Of a stretch of DNA of 64,000 nucleotides, positions 63,684 to 64,000 are shown in pieces. Source of the stretch: Callaeas wilsoni (Eukaryota > Chordata > Aves > Passeriformes > Callaeidae). Position 1 is the first letter of the stretch. Every line of letters starts with the position of its first letter. The stretch is taken from assembly GCA_013398955.1 (NCBI GenBank), contig VWPU01011673.1:124001-188000 (forward strand). The letters are read 5' to 3'. Position numbers and translations under genes: made by a program. The notes under the pieces were generated by a model, which made no database searches, was not told where the DNA came from, and worked only from the letters and a program-made list of their open reading frames with translations.

Positions 63684-64000
63684 TAGCACTGTCTGGTGCA
63701 ACATATCTTTTTCTGATAAGACAAGTTTTCTACAGTAGAAATGGTGTGGATTGCTAGATATCTTTTTCTGTGATCATATGAAAGATACATAGGTTAAAGT
63801 TAACCTGCTCATAACTCCTCAGCCTAGTAAGAAACAAACCTGGGTCACCATAATGAAATAAAAGGGTAGTGTATGGAAAATATAAAATGTGTAATGTAGA
63901 CTTTAAATTTAGACTTTAAACTCCCTAAAAGCAATGGTACAATATACAAGATAAATACATTTGGCTTATATCAAAATATAAATCAGCTGATAAACTGATT
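63684..64000. other. Unique AT-rich DNA to the window end
   Basis: Nothing recognisable. A short tandem GACTTTAAATTTA/GACTTTAAA motif occurs near 63899-63921. Confidence 0.65.

Overview
The window looks like vertebrate, most likely avian, nuclear DNA: a gene-poor intergenic or deep-intronic stretch. It is AT-rich and CpG-poor throughout. It has no bacterial-style gene packing: the longest open frames are only about 100 codons, are scattered on both strands, and show no recognisable domain. All recognisable interspersed repeats are CR1 LINE retrotransposons, most with the short TTCTATG/TTCTGTG-type 3' end. L1, Alu-like SINEs and recognisable retroviral genes were not seen. Heavy CR1 dominance at low repeat density is typical of birds. 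Crocodilians and turtles also carry CR1, so bird is an inference.

Layout. 1-10,460: unique AT-rich DNA with one younger CR1 tail (1617-1862, minus), one very old CR1 reverse-transcriptase remnant (about 4965-5215, minus), and a perfect 35-bp tandem duplication (3656-3726). 10,460-11,560: a segment of locally raised GC with no identity I can assign. 11,560-32,150: unique sequence with a strong 31-nt hairpin (14371-14401), an (AAAAC)n tract, and two segments that read like conserved non-coding DNA (about 16010-16440 and 26880-27540). 32,150-33,641: the largest element, the 3' half of a CR1 on the plus strand, with both reverse-transcriptase catalytic motifs destroyed. 33,642-50,498: unique sequence with two small CR1 scraps, short tandem repeats, and three weak exon-like segments. 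50,499-53,174: two CR1 copies pointing away from each other. 53,175-64,000: unique sequence, one stop-free exon-like segment (55205-55436), a candidate conserved non-coding block (about 56830-57420), and a compound (GTT)(TTA)(TTTA) microsatellite near the end.

No protein-coding gene, tRNA, rRNA, CRISPR array, operon or functional mobile element could be established. The exon-like and conserved-looking segments are hypotheses for comparison with other bird genomes or RNA-seq. Nothing here clearly shows a new biological system.
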